A stretch of DNA of 64,000 nucleotides, from the NCBI RefSeq assembly GCF_945952095.1, contig NZ_CAMFHL010000009.1, positions 10,860-74,859 of the forward strand, read 5' to 3'. Positions 16,671-25,639 of this stretch are shown here, piece after piece. Source of the stretch: an uncultured Arsenicibacter sp. Its GTDB lineage: Bacteria > Bacteroidota > Bacteroidia > Cytophagales > Spirosomataceae. Every line of letters starts with the position of its first letter. The first letter of the stretch is position 1. The position numbers were made by a program, and so were the translations under genes. Below the pieces are notes generated by a model. It was not told where the DNA came from. It worked only from the letters and a program-made list of their open reading frames with translations, and searched no databases.

Positions 16671-16812
16671 TGGCTGGTACATGGCGTTACGCTTTGTTCG
16701 CATGGGATAGCTGTGGGCTATAGGTATGTCCTCACGGCTTTCCGGTATGTGTTCAACGGGCGTATGCGATGTACCGTGCCCCGGTATTTCATCTCATAGA
16801 CACAATCGCTCC

Positions 16813-19245
16813 ATGTATAAACTTCTTCTCGTTTTATGCCTGGTGCCAGGGCTGGTACTGGCACAACTGTCGGGTATTGTTACCGATAAAAATACCCGTG
16901 AACCGCTGATCGGTGCAACCGTTTATCTGCGTGAACTTAAAAAAGGGGCTGTTACCGATGTAAACGGCCGGTATCAGCTGGGCAACCTGCCCGCCGGTAT
17001 ACAACCGGTTGAGGTACGGCTGGTCGGTTATCAGACTATTCTCCGGAAAGTTAAGGTTGGCGGCGATAGCAGCAGCATCAATTTTGCCCTCGAAACCGAT
17101 TCAAAGCAGCTTCAGGAAGTTGTGGTGACGGGGCTGACAACGGGCGCAACCGTGAAGCAGAGCCCGATTCCGATCATGACCTACTCCCGTTTACAGTGGA
17201 TGCAAAGTAGTTCGACTAACCTGGTTGACGCGGTGGTGAAGCTGCCGGGCATGTCGCAGATTACCACGGGCGTGGGCCTGTCAAAGCCGGTGATCCGGGG
17301 GTTGGGCTTTAACCGGGTCATTACCGTACACGACGGTGTGCGGCAGGAAGATAACCAGTGGGGCGAGGAACACGCCCTGCAGGTCGATGAATATTCGATT
17401 GACCGTTACGAGATTATCAAGGGAGCAGGCAGTCTGTTGTACGGTTCCGATGGCCTTGGTGGTGTCATGAGCCTGATTTCGGCGCGGCCACCGGAGCCCG
17501 GCGTGATGCGCGGGCAGGTACTGACCAACTACCAGAGCAATAACCAGATGTTTGGCGTGTCGGGCATGGTCGAGGGAACCACTAAAGGCGGCGTGTTCGG
17601 CCGCTTCCGGACAAGCTACAAGAATGCCGGCAATTACCGGAACCAATACGACGGGCGGGTGTATGGCTCAGCTTACCGGGAACTGGATCTGAGCGGAACA
17701 GTAGGCGTGAACCGGAGCTGGGGCTATTCGCAGGTATACGTGTCGAATTTTCATCAGGACATTAATATCGTTACCGGTGAGCGGGATAATCTGGGCCGCT
17801 TTCAGAAGCTGGTACGCCTCAGTAATGAAACAGAAGGCCCTGTAACCGTGTCCGACGACGAACTGCGCGGGCGGGCCATTAATCCGGCAAACTATCAGAG
17901 CCTGAACCACCTGAAGTTTTCCTGGAATACGTTTGCAAAACTAGGGGCAGGAAACCTGTCGGCCGTGATCAGCTATAACCAGAACCGGCGCCTGGAGTAT
18001 GCCAGCACGCTGACACCCGGCGAACCGGCCTTGTTTTTCATGCTTCAGAACGTTTTCTACGACCTGAAATATTACCTGAACGCTGGAAAAGGCTGGGATG
18101 TAACGTTTGGCTGGAACGGTATGAACCAGTGGAATCAGAACCGCGGTCTGGACGTACTGTATCCGGGATACCGGTACTGGGACAATGGCATTCTGGCCTT
18201 TTTCCAGAAGAAAACGGACCGGCTGACCATGAGCGGAGGCGTTCGCTTCGATGTCCGGCAGATGAATGTCAACCGGCTGTATGTAACGCCTGACGGTGCC
18301 TTTACCGAAACCGCCGCGCCGCAGAATCAGACCCGTTTTGCCGGTCTCAATAAAACGTTTTCGAACCCTACCGGAAGTTTTGGGGCTACCTACAATCTGA
18401 CGCCACAGTTTACGGTGAAGGCCAACGTGGCCCGCGTATTCCGGGCACCGTCGGTACCGGAGCTGTCGGCCAACGGCGAGCATGCCGGTACGTTCCGCTA
18501 CGAAATCGGCAGCCCCGATCTGCGCTCCGAAACCTCGTGGCAGGGCGATCTGGGCGTAGAACTGGAGACCAAAGGCGTACATGTGATCGCGAATGTGTTC
18601 CGGAATCAGATCAGCAACTATACCTTTTCGGAAAAAGTACTCGACCGCTTCGGCCGTGATTCGATCGTTGATCCGGCCCGTCCGATTCTGACCTACCGGT
18701 ATGTGCAGGGCAATGCGGTGTTGTACGGTGCCGAGCTACAGGCTACCGTGAATCCGCTCAATGCCCGCTGGTTTAACCTGATGGGATCGTATTCGCTGGT
18801 GCGTTCCCGTAATTTGTCGGCCCGCAACGATTCGGCCCGTTATTTGCCGTTCCTGCCGCCGCCGCGGTTTATTGCCCAGCTGAAGCTGACAAAGACGGAA
18901 TGGGGAGACCGTATGCGAAATTTATACGCGCAAATCGAAATAGAGCACAATCAGGCCCAAAATCAGGCATTATTAGCCTACGGAACGGAAACGCCTACGC
19001 CCGGTTTTACGTTATGTAACATAGGGGGTGGCGGCGATATCGTCAACTCCGGCGGCCGGACCCTGTTTTCCGTCTATCTGACAGTGCAGAATGTGTTCGA
19101 CCGGGCCTACCAGAGTCACCAGAATCGGCTGAAGTATTTTGGTCTTAATCCGGCAACGGGTCGTGCGGGGGTATTTAATATGGGACGAAACGTAAGTGTG
19201 AAGGTGGTTGTACCACTGACCTTCGCGCCGAAAGCCAGACCATAG
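16813..19245 (+). CDS. TonB-dependent receptor with carboxypeptidase-like N-terminal domain
   Basis: An 810-residue outer-membrane receptor. Signal peptide MYKLLLVLCLVPGLVLAQ, then a carboxypeptidase-like regulatory domain (LSGIVTDKNTREPLIGATVYL, about residues 18-100), a plug domain (QLQEVVVTGL; GLSKPVIRGLGFNRVITVHDGVR) and a C-terminal beta-barrel ending VSVKVVVPLTF. It has the form of receptors for metal chelates rather than SusC (no SusD gene follows). The histidine-rich small protein just upstream hints at copper, zinc or a similar metal as cargo. An in-frame ATG at 16726 precedes the signal peptide and is disfavoured. Confidence 0.93.
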   Translation: MYKLLLVLCLVPGLVLAQLSGIVTDKNTREPLIGATVYLRELKKGAVTDVNGRYQLGNLPAGIQPVEVRLVGYQTILRKVKVGGDSSSINFALETDSKQLQEVVVTGLTTGATVKQSPIPIMTYSRLQWMQSSSTNLVDAVVKLPGMSQITTGVGLSKPVIRGLGFNRVITVHDGVRQEDNQWGEEHALQVDEYSIDRYEIIKGAGSLLYGSDGLGGVMSLISARPPEPGVMRGQVLTNYQSNNQMFGVSGMVEGTTKGGVFGRFRTSYKNAGNYRNQYDGRVYGSAYRELDLSGTVGVNRSWGYSQVYVSNFHQDINIVTGERDNLGRFQKLVRLSNETEGPVTVSDDELRGRAINPANYQSLNHLKFSWNTFAKLGAGNLSAVISYNQNRRLEYASTLTPGEPALFFMLQNVFYDLKYYLNAGKGWDVTFGWNGMNQWNQNRGLDVLYPGYRYWDNGILAFFQKKTDRLTMSGGVRFDVRQMNVNRLYVTPDGAFTETAAPQNQTRFAGLNKTFSNPTGSFGATYNLTPQFTVKANVARVFRAPSVPELSANGEHAGTFRYEIGSPDLRSETSWQGDLGVELETKGVHVIANVFRNQISNYTFSEKVLDRFGRDSIVDPARPILTYRYVQGNAVLYGAELQATVNPLNARWFNLMGSYSLVRSRNLSARNDSARYLPFLPPPRFIAQLKLTKTEWGDRMRNLYAQIEIEHNQAQNQALLAYGTETPTPGFTLCNIGGGGDIVNSGGRTLFSVYLTVQNVFDRAYQSHQNRLKYFGLNPATGRAGVFNMGRNVSVKVVVPLTFAPKARP

Positions 19246-19262
19246 ATACCGCTGAGGTGGAC

Positions 19263-19346
19263 GTTTTACGGGTTTCGATTTATTTTTACAAGGCAGATTT
19301 TGTATCATTGCCCTGACCTGGTAGCATAACTGGCAACCCGTAAAAC
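19263..19346. repeat. 12-base inverted repeat flanking the mutL promoter region
   Basis: GTTTTACGGGTT (19263-19274) and AACCCGTAAAAC (19335-19346) are perfect inverted copies about 60 bases apart, ending ten bases before the mutL start. It may be a long-range hairpin in the transcript or a pair of protein sites; nothing else supports either reading. Confidence 0.4.
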
Positions 19347-19356
19347 CAACACGTAC

Positions 19357-21345
19357 GTGAATATCATTCAACTATTACCGGACTCGATTGCGAATCAGAT
19401 TGCGGCGGGAGAAGTGGTGCAGCGACCGGCTTCGGTAGTAAAGGAATTGCTGGAAAACTCCGTTGATGCGGGCGCTAAATCGGTGCAGCTGATTGTGCGT
19501 GATGCGGGACGTACGCTGATTCAGGTAATCGACGATGGGTCGGGAATGACCGAGACCGATGCACGGATGAGTTTTGAACGGCATGCCACCTCAAAAATCC
19601 GCACATCAGATGATTTGTTCCGTATCCGTACGATGGGGTTCCGCGGCGAAGCTCTGGCGTCGATTGCGGCGGTTGCCCAGGTAGAGATGCGGACCCGCCG
19701 TGCTGCCGAAGAACTGGGCACGCTCATCCGTATCGAAGGCTCTGAGCTGAAAGCACAGGAAGCTATTTCGTGTTTGCCCGGCACCAACCTGCTGATCAAA
19801 AACCTGTTTTTTAATGTGCCGGCCCGCCGCAACTTCCTGAAATCGAATTCGGTGGAAATGCGGCATATTCTGGATGAATTCCAGCGGGTAGCGCTGGCGC
19901 ATCCGGAAGTCAGTTTTACGCTGTTTCAGGATGATCGCGAGGTATACAACCTGCAGGGCGGGAAGCTTAGCCGGCGCATCATTGATATGTTCGGGAAAAG
20001 TTACCGCGAACAACTGGCATACTGCGAAGAAGAAACGCCCTACGTAAAAGTGCGCGGGTATATCGGTAAGCCGGAGTCAGCGAAGAAAACCCGTAATGAG
20101 CAGTTCTTTTTTGTGAATCTGCGGTATATCAAACATAATTACCTGCACCATGCCGTAACGGGTGCCTACGAAGGAACGCTTCCTGAAGGCAGTCACCCGT
20201 TTTATGTGCTTTTTATTGATATTGACCCGTCCCATATTGATATCAACATACACCCGACCAAAACCGAAATCAAATTTGATGACGAGCGGTCGGTGTATGC
20301 CATCGTAATGGCTGCGGTCCGGAAAGCGATGGGCGTGTATAATCTGGCGCCCTCACTTGACTTTGACGGGAATGTGAATTTTCTGTCGGGGCAGGGGAGC
20401 CTGGCCGACCGGGGCCGGAGTGATGCATCGGTACCACGGCCGGCCGTGCCGTCGTGGATTACGGGGGAGCGCCCTTCGGCGAATGATGCGGACATGCCCC
20501 GCGATCGCCCCCGCCCGCTACCGTCGAACTATAATTTTGACAAGGCATCGTCGGACCGGGCGGAAACCGAAGCCCTCAAGAAGAGTTCAGCCCGTAACTG
20601 GCAGGCTTTATTTGAAGGCATTGCCAAGCCGGAACCCGGCGGAACCCCGCCGGCTGGTCCGCCGGTAAGTGACTGGCTGCCACCAACTGAATCCCCGCTG
20701 CCGGAAAAACCGGCACTTACCCTGGGCAGCAAAGCCAACCAGCTGAGCGAAGGTGAAGATGTGCAGGCCGACAATATTATTCAGGTACAGAACCGTTACT
20801 TATTGGCAACCGTTAAGTCTGGACTTTTGGTAATTGACCAGCGGCGCGCGTATGAGCGGATTCTGTTCGATCAGTTTCAGCATGCGCTCACACGGCACAG
20901 CGGTGCGTCGCAGCAGTTGCTGTTTCCGAAAACCGTTAAGCTGATGCCGGTTGATTACCAGCTGGCACTCGAACTGCGCGAAGAACTGACAAGTCTGGGC
21001 TTTCAGTTTGATGAGCTGGGATCGAATTCGCTGGTGATCCGCGGTGTTCCGGCGTTATCGCCGACGCTGGGTCAGGCAACGGAAAGCGAAGAAGATGTGT
21101 TCGGAAATTTACTGGCGCAGTTCCGCGAAGATACCGGCAAGCTGAAACTGGAACGCTCCGAAGCGCTGGCCCGTTCGCTCGCACGGCGTACAGCGTCGCG
21201 GTACCAGACACGGCTTAGTCCGGTAGAATGCAAAGCACTGGTCGATCAGTTATTTGCGTCGTCGAATCCCGGCTATACGCCGAAAGGTGAGGCAATTACA
21301 AGCGTGTTAACGTTGGATAAAATTGCTGGCTTTTTCAAACCGTAA
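19357..21345 (+). CDS. mutL: DNA mismatch repair protein MutL
   Basis: A 662-residue MutL starting at GTG. The N-terminal GHKL ATPase is complete: IAAGEVVQRPASVVKELLENS (Mg-binding E/N), DDGSGM, ATSKI, TMGFRGEALASIA. MutL links MutS mismatch recognition to strand removal. The C-terminal endonuclease signature DQHAxxE reads DQRRAYE (494-500), and the late CPHGRP-type motif reads TPKGEA (641-646), so the metal-binding nuclease site looks altered. The middle (about 350-470) is a proline-rich linker. It begins 111 bases after the TonB receptor, with no mutS in the window. Confidence 0.96.
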   Translation: MNIIQLLPDSIANQIAAGEVVQRPASVVKELLENSVDAGAKSVQLIVRDAGRTLIQVIDDGSGMTETDARMSFERHATSKIRTSDDLFRIRTMGFRGEALASIAAVAQVEMRTRRAAEELGTLIRIEGSELKAQEAISCLPGTNLLIKNLFFNVPARRNFLKSNSVEMRHILDEFQRVALAHPEVSFTLFQDDREVYNLQGGKLSRRIIDMFGKSYREQLAYCEEETPYVKVRGYIGKPESAKKTRNEQFFFVNLRYIKHNYLHHAVTGAYEGTLPEGSHPFYVLFIDIDPSHIDINIHPTKTEIKFDDERSVYAIVMAAVRKAMGVYNLAPSLDFDGNVNFLSGQGSLADRGRSDASVPRPAVPSWITGERPSANDADMPRDRPRPLPSNYNFDKASSDRAETEALKKSSARNWQALFEGIAKPEPGGTPPAGPPVSDWLPPTESPLPEKPALTLGSKANQLSEGEDVQADNIIQVQNRYLLATVKSGLLVIDQRRAYERILFDQFQHALTRHSGASQQLLFPKTVKLMPVDYQLALELREELTSLGFQFDELGSNSLVIRGVPALSPTLGQATESEEDVFGNLLAQFREDTGKLKLERSEALARSLARRTASRYQTRLSPVECKALVDQLFASSNPGYTPKGEAITSVLTLDKIAGFFKP

Positions 21346-21372
21346 ATGGTTTATATTACGTAAATTGTAAAA

Positions 21373-22152
21373 ATGATGAGTTTAAGCCCTGTTGTTCGAA
21401 TTATACTTATACTGAATGTTCTGGCGTTTCTAGTAACAAGTGAAGCCGTAATCAAGCAGTTTGGCCTGCATTCAGTTTTATCGGACGACTTCAGACCTAT
21501 TCAGTTATTGACCCACATGTTTTTACACGGCGGACTGGGTCATATTTTCAGTAATATGCTGGGGCTGTTTTTCTTTGGTCCTATGCTAGAGGGGGTCTGG
21601 GGCTCACGCCGGTTTGCCTTTTTTTATTTGTTTACCGGATTAGGCGCTGCCGGTTTGTATCTGGCGGTGAATTATTACGAAATGAGTCAGTTACTGGAAG
21701 CGGTGAATGCCTACCGGAGTGCACCGACACCGGAAAACTTTATGATGTTTATCACAGACCATGCTGGTTCTGCCTATGACCGGATTGAACCGTTTGTGAC
21801 TAGCTTTGAAGCCAATGCCCGGAATCCGCAATATATTCAGGAAAGCCTTGGGTTTGTTAATTCATACTGGCTGGCTCAGGCAAACGAACCGATGGTCGGG
21901 GCTTCAGGAGCGGTTTTTGGTATAATTATGGCTTTTGGCTTATTGTTTCCAAACACTGAACTGCTTTTGCTGTTTCCACCTATACCGGTGAAAGCCAAAT
22001 ACCTGGTTCTTTTTTACGGAGCATACGAAATTTATACCGGAGTATACCGGGCACAGTCTGACAACGTAGCGCACTTTGCGCACATTGGCGGAATGCTGTT
22101 CGCATTCATATTAGTTAAATACTGGGGTTCTCAACGCAAAAAATTTTACTGA
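21373..22152 (+). CDS. Rhomboid family intramembrane serine protease (first of two)
   Basis: A 259-residue polytopic protein. The rhomboid catalytic serine motif GASGAVFG (about 177-184) and the histidine helix AHIGGMLFAF (about 239-248) are intact, as is HGGLGHIFSNMLGLFFFG. Rhomboids cut substrate proteins inside the membrane. A loop of about 70 residues inserted between the second and third helices (EMSQLLEAVNAYRSA onward) is longer than in GlpG. The second rhomboid starts three bases after this stop, so the two are surely co-transcribed. The start 28 bases past mutL suggests a mutL-led operon. Confidence 0.93.
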   Translation: MMSLSPVVRIILILNVLAFLVTSEAVIKQFGLHSVLSDDFRPIQLLTHMFLHGGLGHIFSNMLGLFFFGPMLEGVWGSRRFAFFYLFTGLGAAGLYLAVNYYEMSQLLEAVNAYRSAPTPENFMMFITDHAGSAYDRIEPFVTSFEANARNPQYIQESLGFVNSYWLAQANEPMVGASGAVFGIIMAFGLLFPNTELLLLFPPIPVKAKYLVLFYGAYEIYTGVYRAQSDNVAHFAHIGGMLFAFILVKYWGSQRKKFY

Positions 22153-22155
22153 GAC

Positions 22156-23079
22156 ATGAGCGGGTTGTTTGATGATTTCAGGTCAGAGTTTAATAAGCCC
22201 AATAATACGTTGGTGCAGTTAATACTGGTAAATACAATGGTGTTTCTGGCCTTGCTGGTGTTAAACCTGACACTGTGGATGGCCAACCGGACGGGCTATT
22301 ATTCACTGGTTACAGAGCAGCTGGCGATTCCGGCATCGGTCGAGGCGTTTCTGCATAAGCCGTGGACACTCATTACCTATTCGTTTACCCACGAAAAACC
22401 ATTCCATATTCTCTTCAATATGCTGTTCCTGTACTGGTTCGGCCGGTTGATCGATGAATACCTGGGCAACCGCCGCCTGGTTGGTCTATACATACTGGGC
22501 GCCATTGCGGGCGGTGTTTCGTATATCCTTATTTACAACCTGGTACCGTTGTTTCAGTCAGAAGTGGGTGCGTCAACCATGCTGGGTGCATCGGCGGCGG
22601 CGTATTCGGTGGCGGTAGGTGCAGCAACCCTGTTGCCGAACTATACGTTTCACCTGCTGTTTTTCGGTCCGGTCCGGATTAAATACATTGTTTTCTTTTT
22701 CATTGTACTGTCAATGGCGCAGTCAACCGGCCCGAATGCCGGCGGAGAACTGGCACATCTGGGCGGTGCAGCAATGGGTTTCTTTTTCATTAAACTGCTG
22801 CAGAACGGTACTGACCTCGGACGTCCGGTATACTGGATCATGGAAGGATGGCAGAACCTGTTTCGCCCGAAGCCACCGGTGAAGGTGTCTTACCGGCAGC
22901 GCAGCAGTGCCAGTACACACGCAACAGCGTATTCATCAATGGCGGGCGGCTCACCGTCGGTGTCAATGCCGGATCAGGATGAGATTGACTCCATACTCGA
23001 TAAAATATCACGGTCGGGCTACGAAAGCCTGACTAAGGAAGAGAAACAAAAGCTCTTCCGCGCCAGTCAACGGAATTGA
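22156..23079 (+). CDS. Rhomboid family intramembrane serine protease (second of two)
   Basis: A 307-residue paralogue. The serine motif is GASAAAYSV (catalytic S kept, following G replaced by A), the histidine is in AHLGGAAMGFFF, and HILFNMLFLYWFG gives the oxyanion-loop His/Asn pattern. It should be active. A soluble C-terminal tail (about 235-307) ends in an acidic-basic segment DEIDSILDKISRSGYESLTKEEKQ, which resembles a short C-terminal motif found in Bacteroidota rhomboids. The gene is directly behind the first rhomboid and is followed by a strong terminator. Substrates are unknown. Confidence 0.92.
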   Translation: MSGLFDDFRSEFNKPNNTLVQLILVNTMVFLALLVLNLTLWMANRTGYYSLVTEQLAIPASVEAFLHKPWTLITYSFTHEKPFHILFNMLFLYWFGRLIDEYLGNRRLVGLYILGAIAGGVSYILIYNLVPLFQSEVGASTMLGASAAAYSVAVGAATLLPNYTFHLLFFGPVRIKYIVFFFIVLSMAQSTGPNAGGELAHLGGAAMGFFFIKLLQNGTDLGRPVYWIMEGWQNLFRPKPPVKVSYRQRSSASTHATAYSSMAGGSPSVSMPDQDEIDSILDKISRSGYESLTKEEKQKLFRASQRN

Positions 23080-23091
23080 TTAGCAGAATGG

Positions 23092-23115
23092 AACCCCGTA
23101 AGGGGTTTTATTTTT
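23092..23115 (+). terminator. Terminator of the mutL-rhomboid operon
   Basis: AACCCC - four-base loop - GGGGTT followed by TTATTTTT, 12 bases after the second rhomboid stop. A compact, convincing intrinsic terminator. Confidence 0.85.
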
Positions 23116-23202
23116 GCCGTATAGACTATTTAGAAGGTAGATATTGTGTGTAAATATTCGGGTCAAGGAGTTACCTGTACTATGCGATTCGATAATTTTC
23201 CA

Positions 23203-23225
23203 TATATTTGACCTATCCTATAGGT
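23203..23225 (+). promoter_or_regulatory. Promoter with overlapping palindrome ahead of the Rrf2 regulator
   Basis: TATATTTG (23203-23210) matches the -7 element and is followed without a gap by ACCTAT-CCT-ATAGGT (23211-23225), a 6-base-arm palindrome covering the probable start of transcription. That is where a repressor, perhaps the Rrf2 protein itself, would act. Confidence 0.5.
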
Positions 23226-23458
23226 AACTTCGTGACTAAGGAAAGAACGCATCTTTCGTGGATAGCGCCGGAAACGGAATAAGAAGTGGTTTATTGTGCA
23301 AAAGGGAGTGATTCTTATCAGTTTTTAGGGCTAAATTCCGGAAAAAGTTGGCGGAGAATAAAGCTATCATTAACTTGCTGAACTGTAACGGTCTGTGAGT
23401 GTAGATAATTTTTAATCATGTTCAACAATCATTCCTGGGCACCGTAAACCGTAACGAG
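23226..23458 (+). other. Long leader of the Rrf2 gene (part of a 379-base gap without genes)
   Basis: From 23080 to 23458 no gene is seen. After the terminator (23092-23115) and promoter (23203-23225), about 230 bases of untranslated leader remain. It holds a small hairpin near 23240-23256 (GAAAG...CTTTC) but nothing I can match to a known riboswitch, and only very short frames. Confidence 0.35.
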
Positions 23459-23950
23459 ATGATCTCAAAAAAAGCAAAGTATGCCATAAAGGCGCTCAAA
23501 GTTCTTACTGAAGAATACGGCAAAGGTCCGGTGCTGATTTCGTACATTTCTGCGAAAGAGAATATTCCGAAGAAGTTCCTGGAAGCGATTCTGCTTGAAT
23601 TACGTAATCATGGAATCCTGCAAAGCCAGAAAGGAAAAGGCGGCGGGTATCTGCTCCGCGTTGATCCAGGCCGTGTGAATCTCGCACAGGTGCTTCGGGT
23701 TATTGACGGACCGATTGCACCAACCCCTTGTGTATCCATAAATTTCTACGTAAAGTGTGACGACTGTGAAGATGAAGTGACGTGTGCACTGCGTCCGATC
23801 ATGGAGCGTGTTCGGGATGCAAACCTGGGCGTTTACGAAAACACAAGTCTTCTTACGTTTCAGAACACAGGCTTACTGGAAACAAAAGAAATCGCTATCG
23901 GCGAGCCACAGCCAGAGGCTACGGATACTACCGGCCTGTTATCGGCTTAA
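23459..23950 (+). CDS. Rrf2 family transcriptional regulator
   Basis: A 163-residue Rrf2 protein: a winged helix-turn-helix from residue 1 (SKKAKYAIKALKVL, then ENIPKKFLEAILLELRNHGILQSQKGKGGGYLL) followed by a cysteine set C91, C100, C103 and C109. Rrf2 proteins such as IscR and NsrR hold an iron-sulfur cluster on a few cysteines; CymR uses cysteine metabolism signals. Four cysteines in an 18-residue loop suggest a metal or cluster sensor, but the ligand is inference. The gene stands alone with its own promoter/palindrome and a shared terminator, so autoregulation is plausible. Its target genes are not in the window. Confidence 0.9.
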   Translation: MISKKAKYAIKALKVLTEEYGKGPVLISYISAKENIPKKFLEAILLELRNHGILQSQKGKGGGYLLRVDPGRVNLAQVLRVIDGPIAPTPCVSINFYVKCDDCEDEVTCALRPIMERVRDANLGVYENTSLLTFQNTGLLETKEIAIGEPQPEATDTTGLLSA

Positions 23951-23978
23951 CCGGCCTGCGGTTGACTGGTTATAAAGA

Positions 23979-24001
23979 AAAGGAGGGCAGTGCCCTCCTT
24001 T
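23979..24001. terminator. Bidirectional terminator between Rrf2 and DUF4301 genes
   Basis: AAAGGAGGGCA and TGCCCTCCTTT are perfect inverted arms around one base, between two convergent genes. The minus-strand side runs into TTTTCTTT, the plus side into a T-rich stretch, so it can stop both transcripts. Confidence 0.85.
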
Positions 24002-24008
24002 GTTGTTT

Positions 24009-25511
24009 CTATTCAGTTGCCGGCTGATGCTCTTTACGCAGCAGATCGTTTACCGTTTTCACAGGGTTGAAGGTAATCAGCGGCACTTCCACAAAGACAG
24101 TACTCCAGTTGGCCATTGCCCCGTTCCACAGCCCCGGCAGCTCCTGTGCTTTCAGATCTTTGCCGTCTTTAGACTTCTGGGTAATAAAGCCCGTCTGCGG
24201 ATCACGGAAGTCGGGCAGGTTGTATTTTTTGCCATGACGGTCTTTCAGGGCGCAGATCAGATCAACCGGGTTGAAGTGCGTCGCCGTGTCGAAAATGGCC
24301 TTCTGCTCGGCATCGTCCATGTCAAACTGAGCTGATTCTACTACCTGAAGTGATACCGAGCCATCCGGGTTTTGCGCCCAGAACGGACCGCCGCCCGGCT
24401 CACCGACGTTTTTCACCATACCGCACGCCCGGACCGGACGGTCAAGTTTACGGCGGAGATAAGCGATTTTTTCCTCACGGCTGAAGCTTTCGTAGCCAAC
24501 CGGCGGCAGCGTATACAAGGTCGAACGCAGCAGCTCTTCTGCCTCGGCAATATAACCGTCGCTGACTTCCTCATGTTCGAGCAGTTCCAGCAGGCGGAAT
24601 ACCTGTTTCTGGGTATCAATCAGCAGGGCAGCCAGCACCTTTTTATAGGTGATTGTCGTTTCTTTCAGTTCATCCGGAACAACGTTGTCAATGTTTTTGA
24701 TAAATACGATGTCGGAATCAATATCATTCAGGTTTTCGATCAGCGCACCGTGGCCGGCAGGACGGAACAGCAGCGAGTCGTCGCTGTTGCGGAACGGCGT
24801 ATTGTCAAGGTTTACCGAAATCGTATCCGTTGCTTTTTTCTGCTCGGAGAACGTTACGTCAAACGCCACACCTAACCAGGCTTCGTAGTCCGGTTTTGCT
24901 TCGATAATCAGTTGTTCAAAGCGGCTGTGGTGTTCCGGCGATACCGTAAAATGTAGGCGAACCAGGCCATTGGCATTGGCATAGGCCGCGCCTTCCACGA
25001 GGTGTTCCTCTACCGGTGTGCGCGGTCCGTCGGTATAGCTGTGGAATTTCAGCAGTCCTTTCGGCAGGCTGCCGTAATCAAGGCCGTCGGCGGTAAGCAG
25101 GTAGCGGAGTACGGTCTGCCGGTCTGCCGTAGCGATGTTGTCACCTTTTGCGGCCATAACGGCTTTCAGGTCTTCGTAAAAGGCAAAATCAGTAAGGCGG
25201 GCAAAGAATTCGTCAGTGGCTTTATCGGATTTCCCGTCGAGGGCGGCAAACAGCGATTTAAACATCCGCGTTGCAGCTCCTGAGGCCGGTACAAATTTCA
25301 TGAGGGTGTAGTCACCAGTCAGGTCATCGTACTGGTGCAGATACGCAAGGATCTGCTCGTCGGATACCCGCACAATGCCGTCGCCGATGGTGGCGGCCTT
25401 AATCGCTTTCAGAAAAGGAAACCCATTAACGAAGTGCTGAATCTGCTCATTAATGAGGTCGAGGGTGGCACCCTGGCCCTGAATTTGTTCCTGGTCTTGT
25501 TGAGAGAACAT
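24009..25511 (-). CDS. DUF4301 family protein
   Basis: A 500-residue protein of DUF4301, a family typical of Bacteroidota. A glycine-rich early segment (PASGAATRMFKSL, about residues 75-87) resembles the nucleotide-binding start of NTP-transferase folds, and a later FRPAGHGALIENLN stretch could be part of the active site. The family is of unknown function. No signal peptide is present, so it is cytoplasmic. It is a single gene, convergent with Rrf2 and separated from mutM upstream by 128 bases. Confidence 0.88.
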   Translation of the reverse strand: MFSQQDQEQIQGQGATLDLINEQIQHFVNGFPFLKAIKAATIGDGIVRVSDEQILAYLHQYDDLTGDYTLMKFVPASGAATRMFKSLFAALDGKSDKATDEFFARLTDFAFYEDLKAVMAAKGDNIATADRQTVLRYLLTADGLDYGSLPKGLLKFHSYTDGPRTPVEEHLVEGAAYANANGLVRLHFTVSPEHHSRFEQLIIEAKPDYEAWLGVAFDVTFSEQKKATDTISVNLDNTPFRNSDDSLLFRPAGHGALIENLNDIDSDIVFIKNIDNVVPDELKETTITYKKVLAALLIDTQKQVFRLLELLEHEEVSDGYIAEAEELLRSTLYTLPPVGYESFSREEKIAYLRRKLDRPVRACGMVKNVGEPGGGPFWAQNPDGSVSLQVVESAQFDMDDAEQKAIFDTATHFNPVDLICALKDRHGKKYNLPDFRDPQTGFITQKSKDGKDLKAQELPGLWNGAMANWSTVFVEVPLITFNPVKTVNDLLRKEHQPATE

Positions 25512-25639
25512 AGTGGCTTTGTGTCAGAATTTTAGATGGCAAATACGCGATTTCGCCGGAAACAGCAAAGGGTTGCGCGCCTGCTGACGGACACGAATGA
25601 TAAAAAATTAAGGTAAATCGACCGTATGCTGAAATGTGC

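Noticed and set aside
23226..23458. Riboswitch in the Rrf2 leader
   Set aside because: No match to the conserved cores of SAM, cobalamin, TPP, FMN or other riboswitches that I know; reported only as an unexplained leader.
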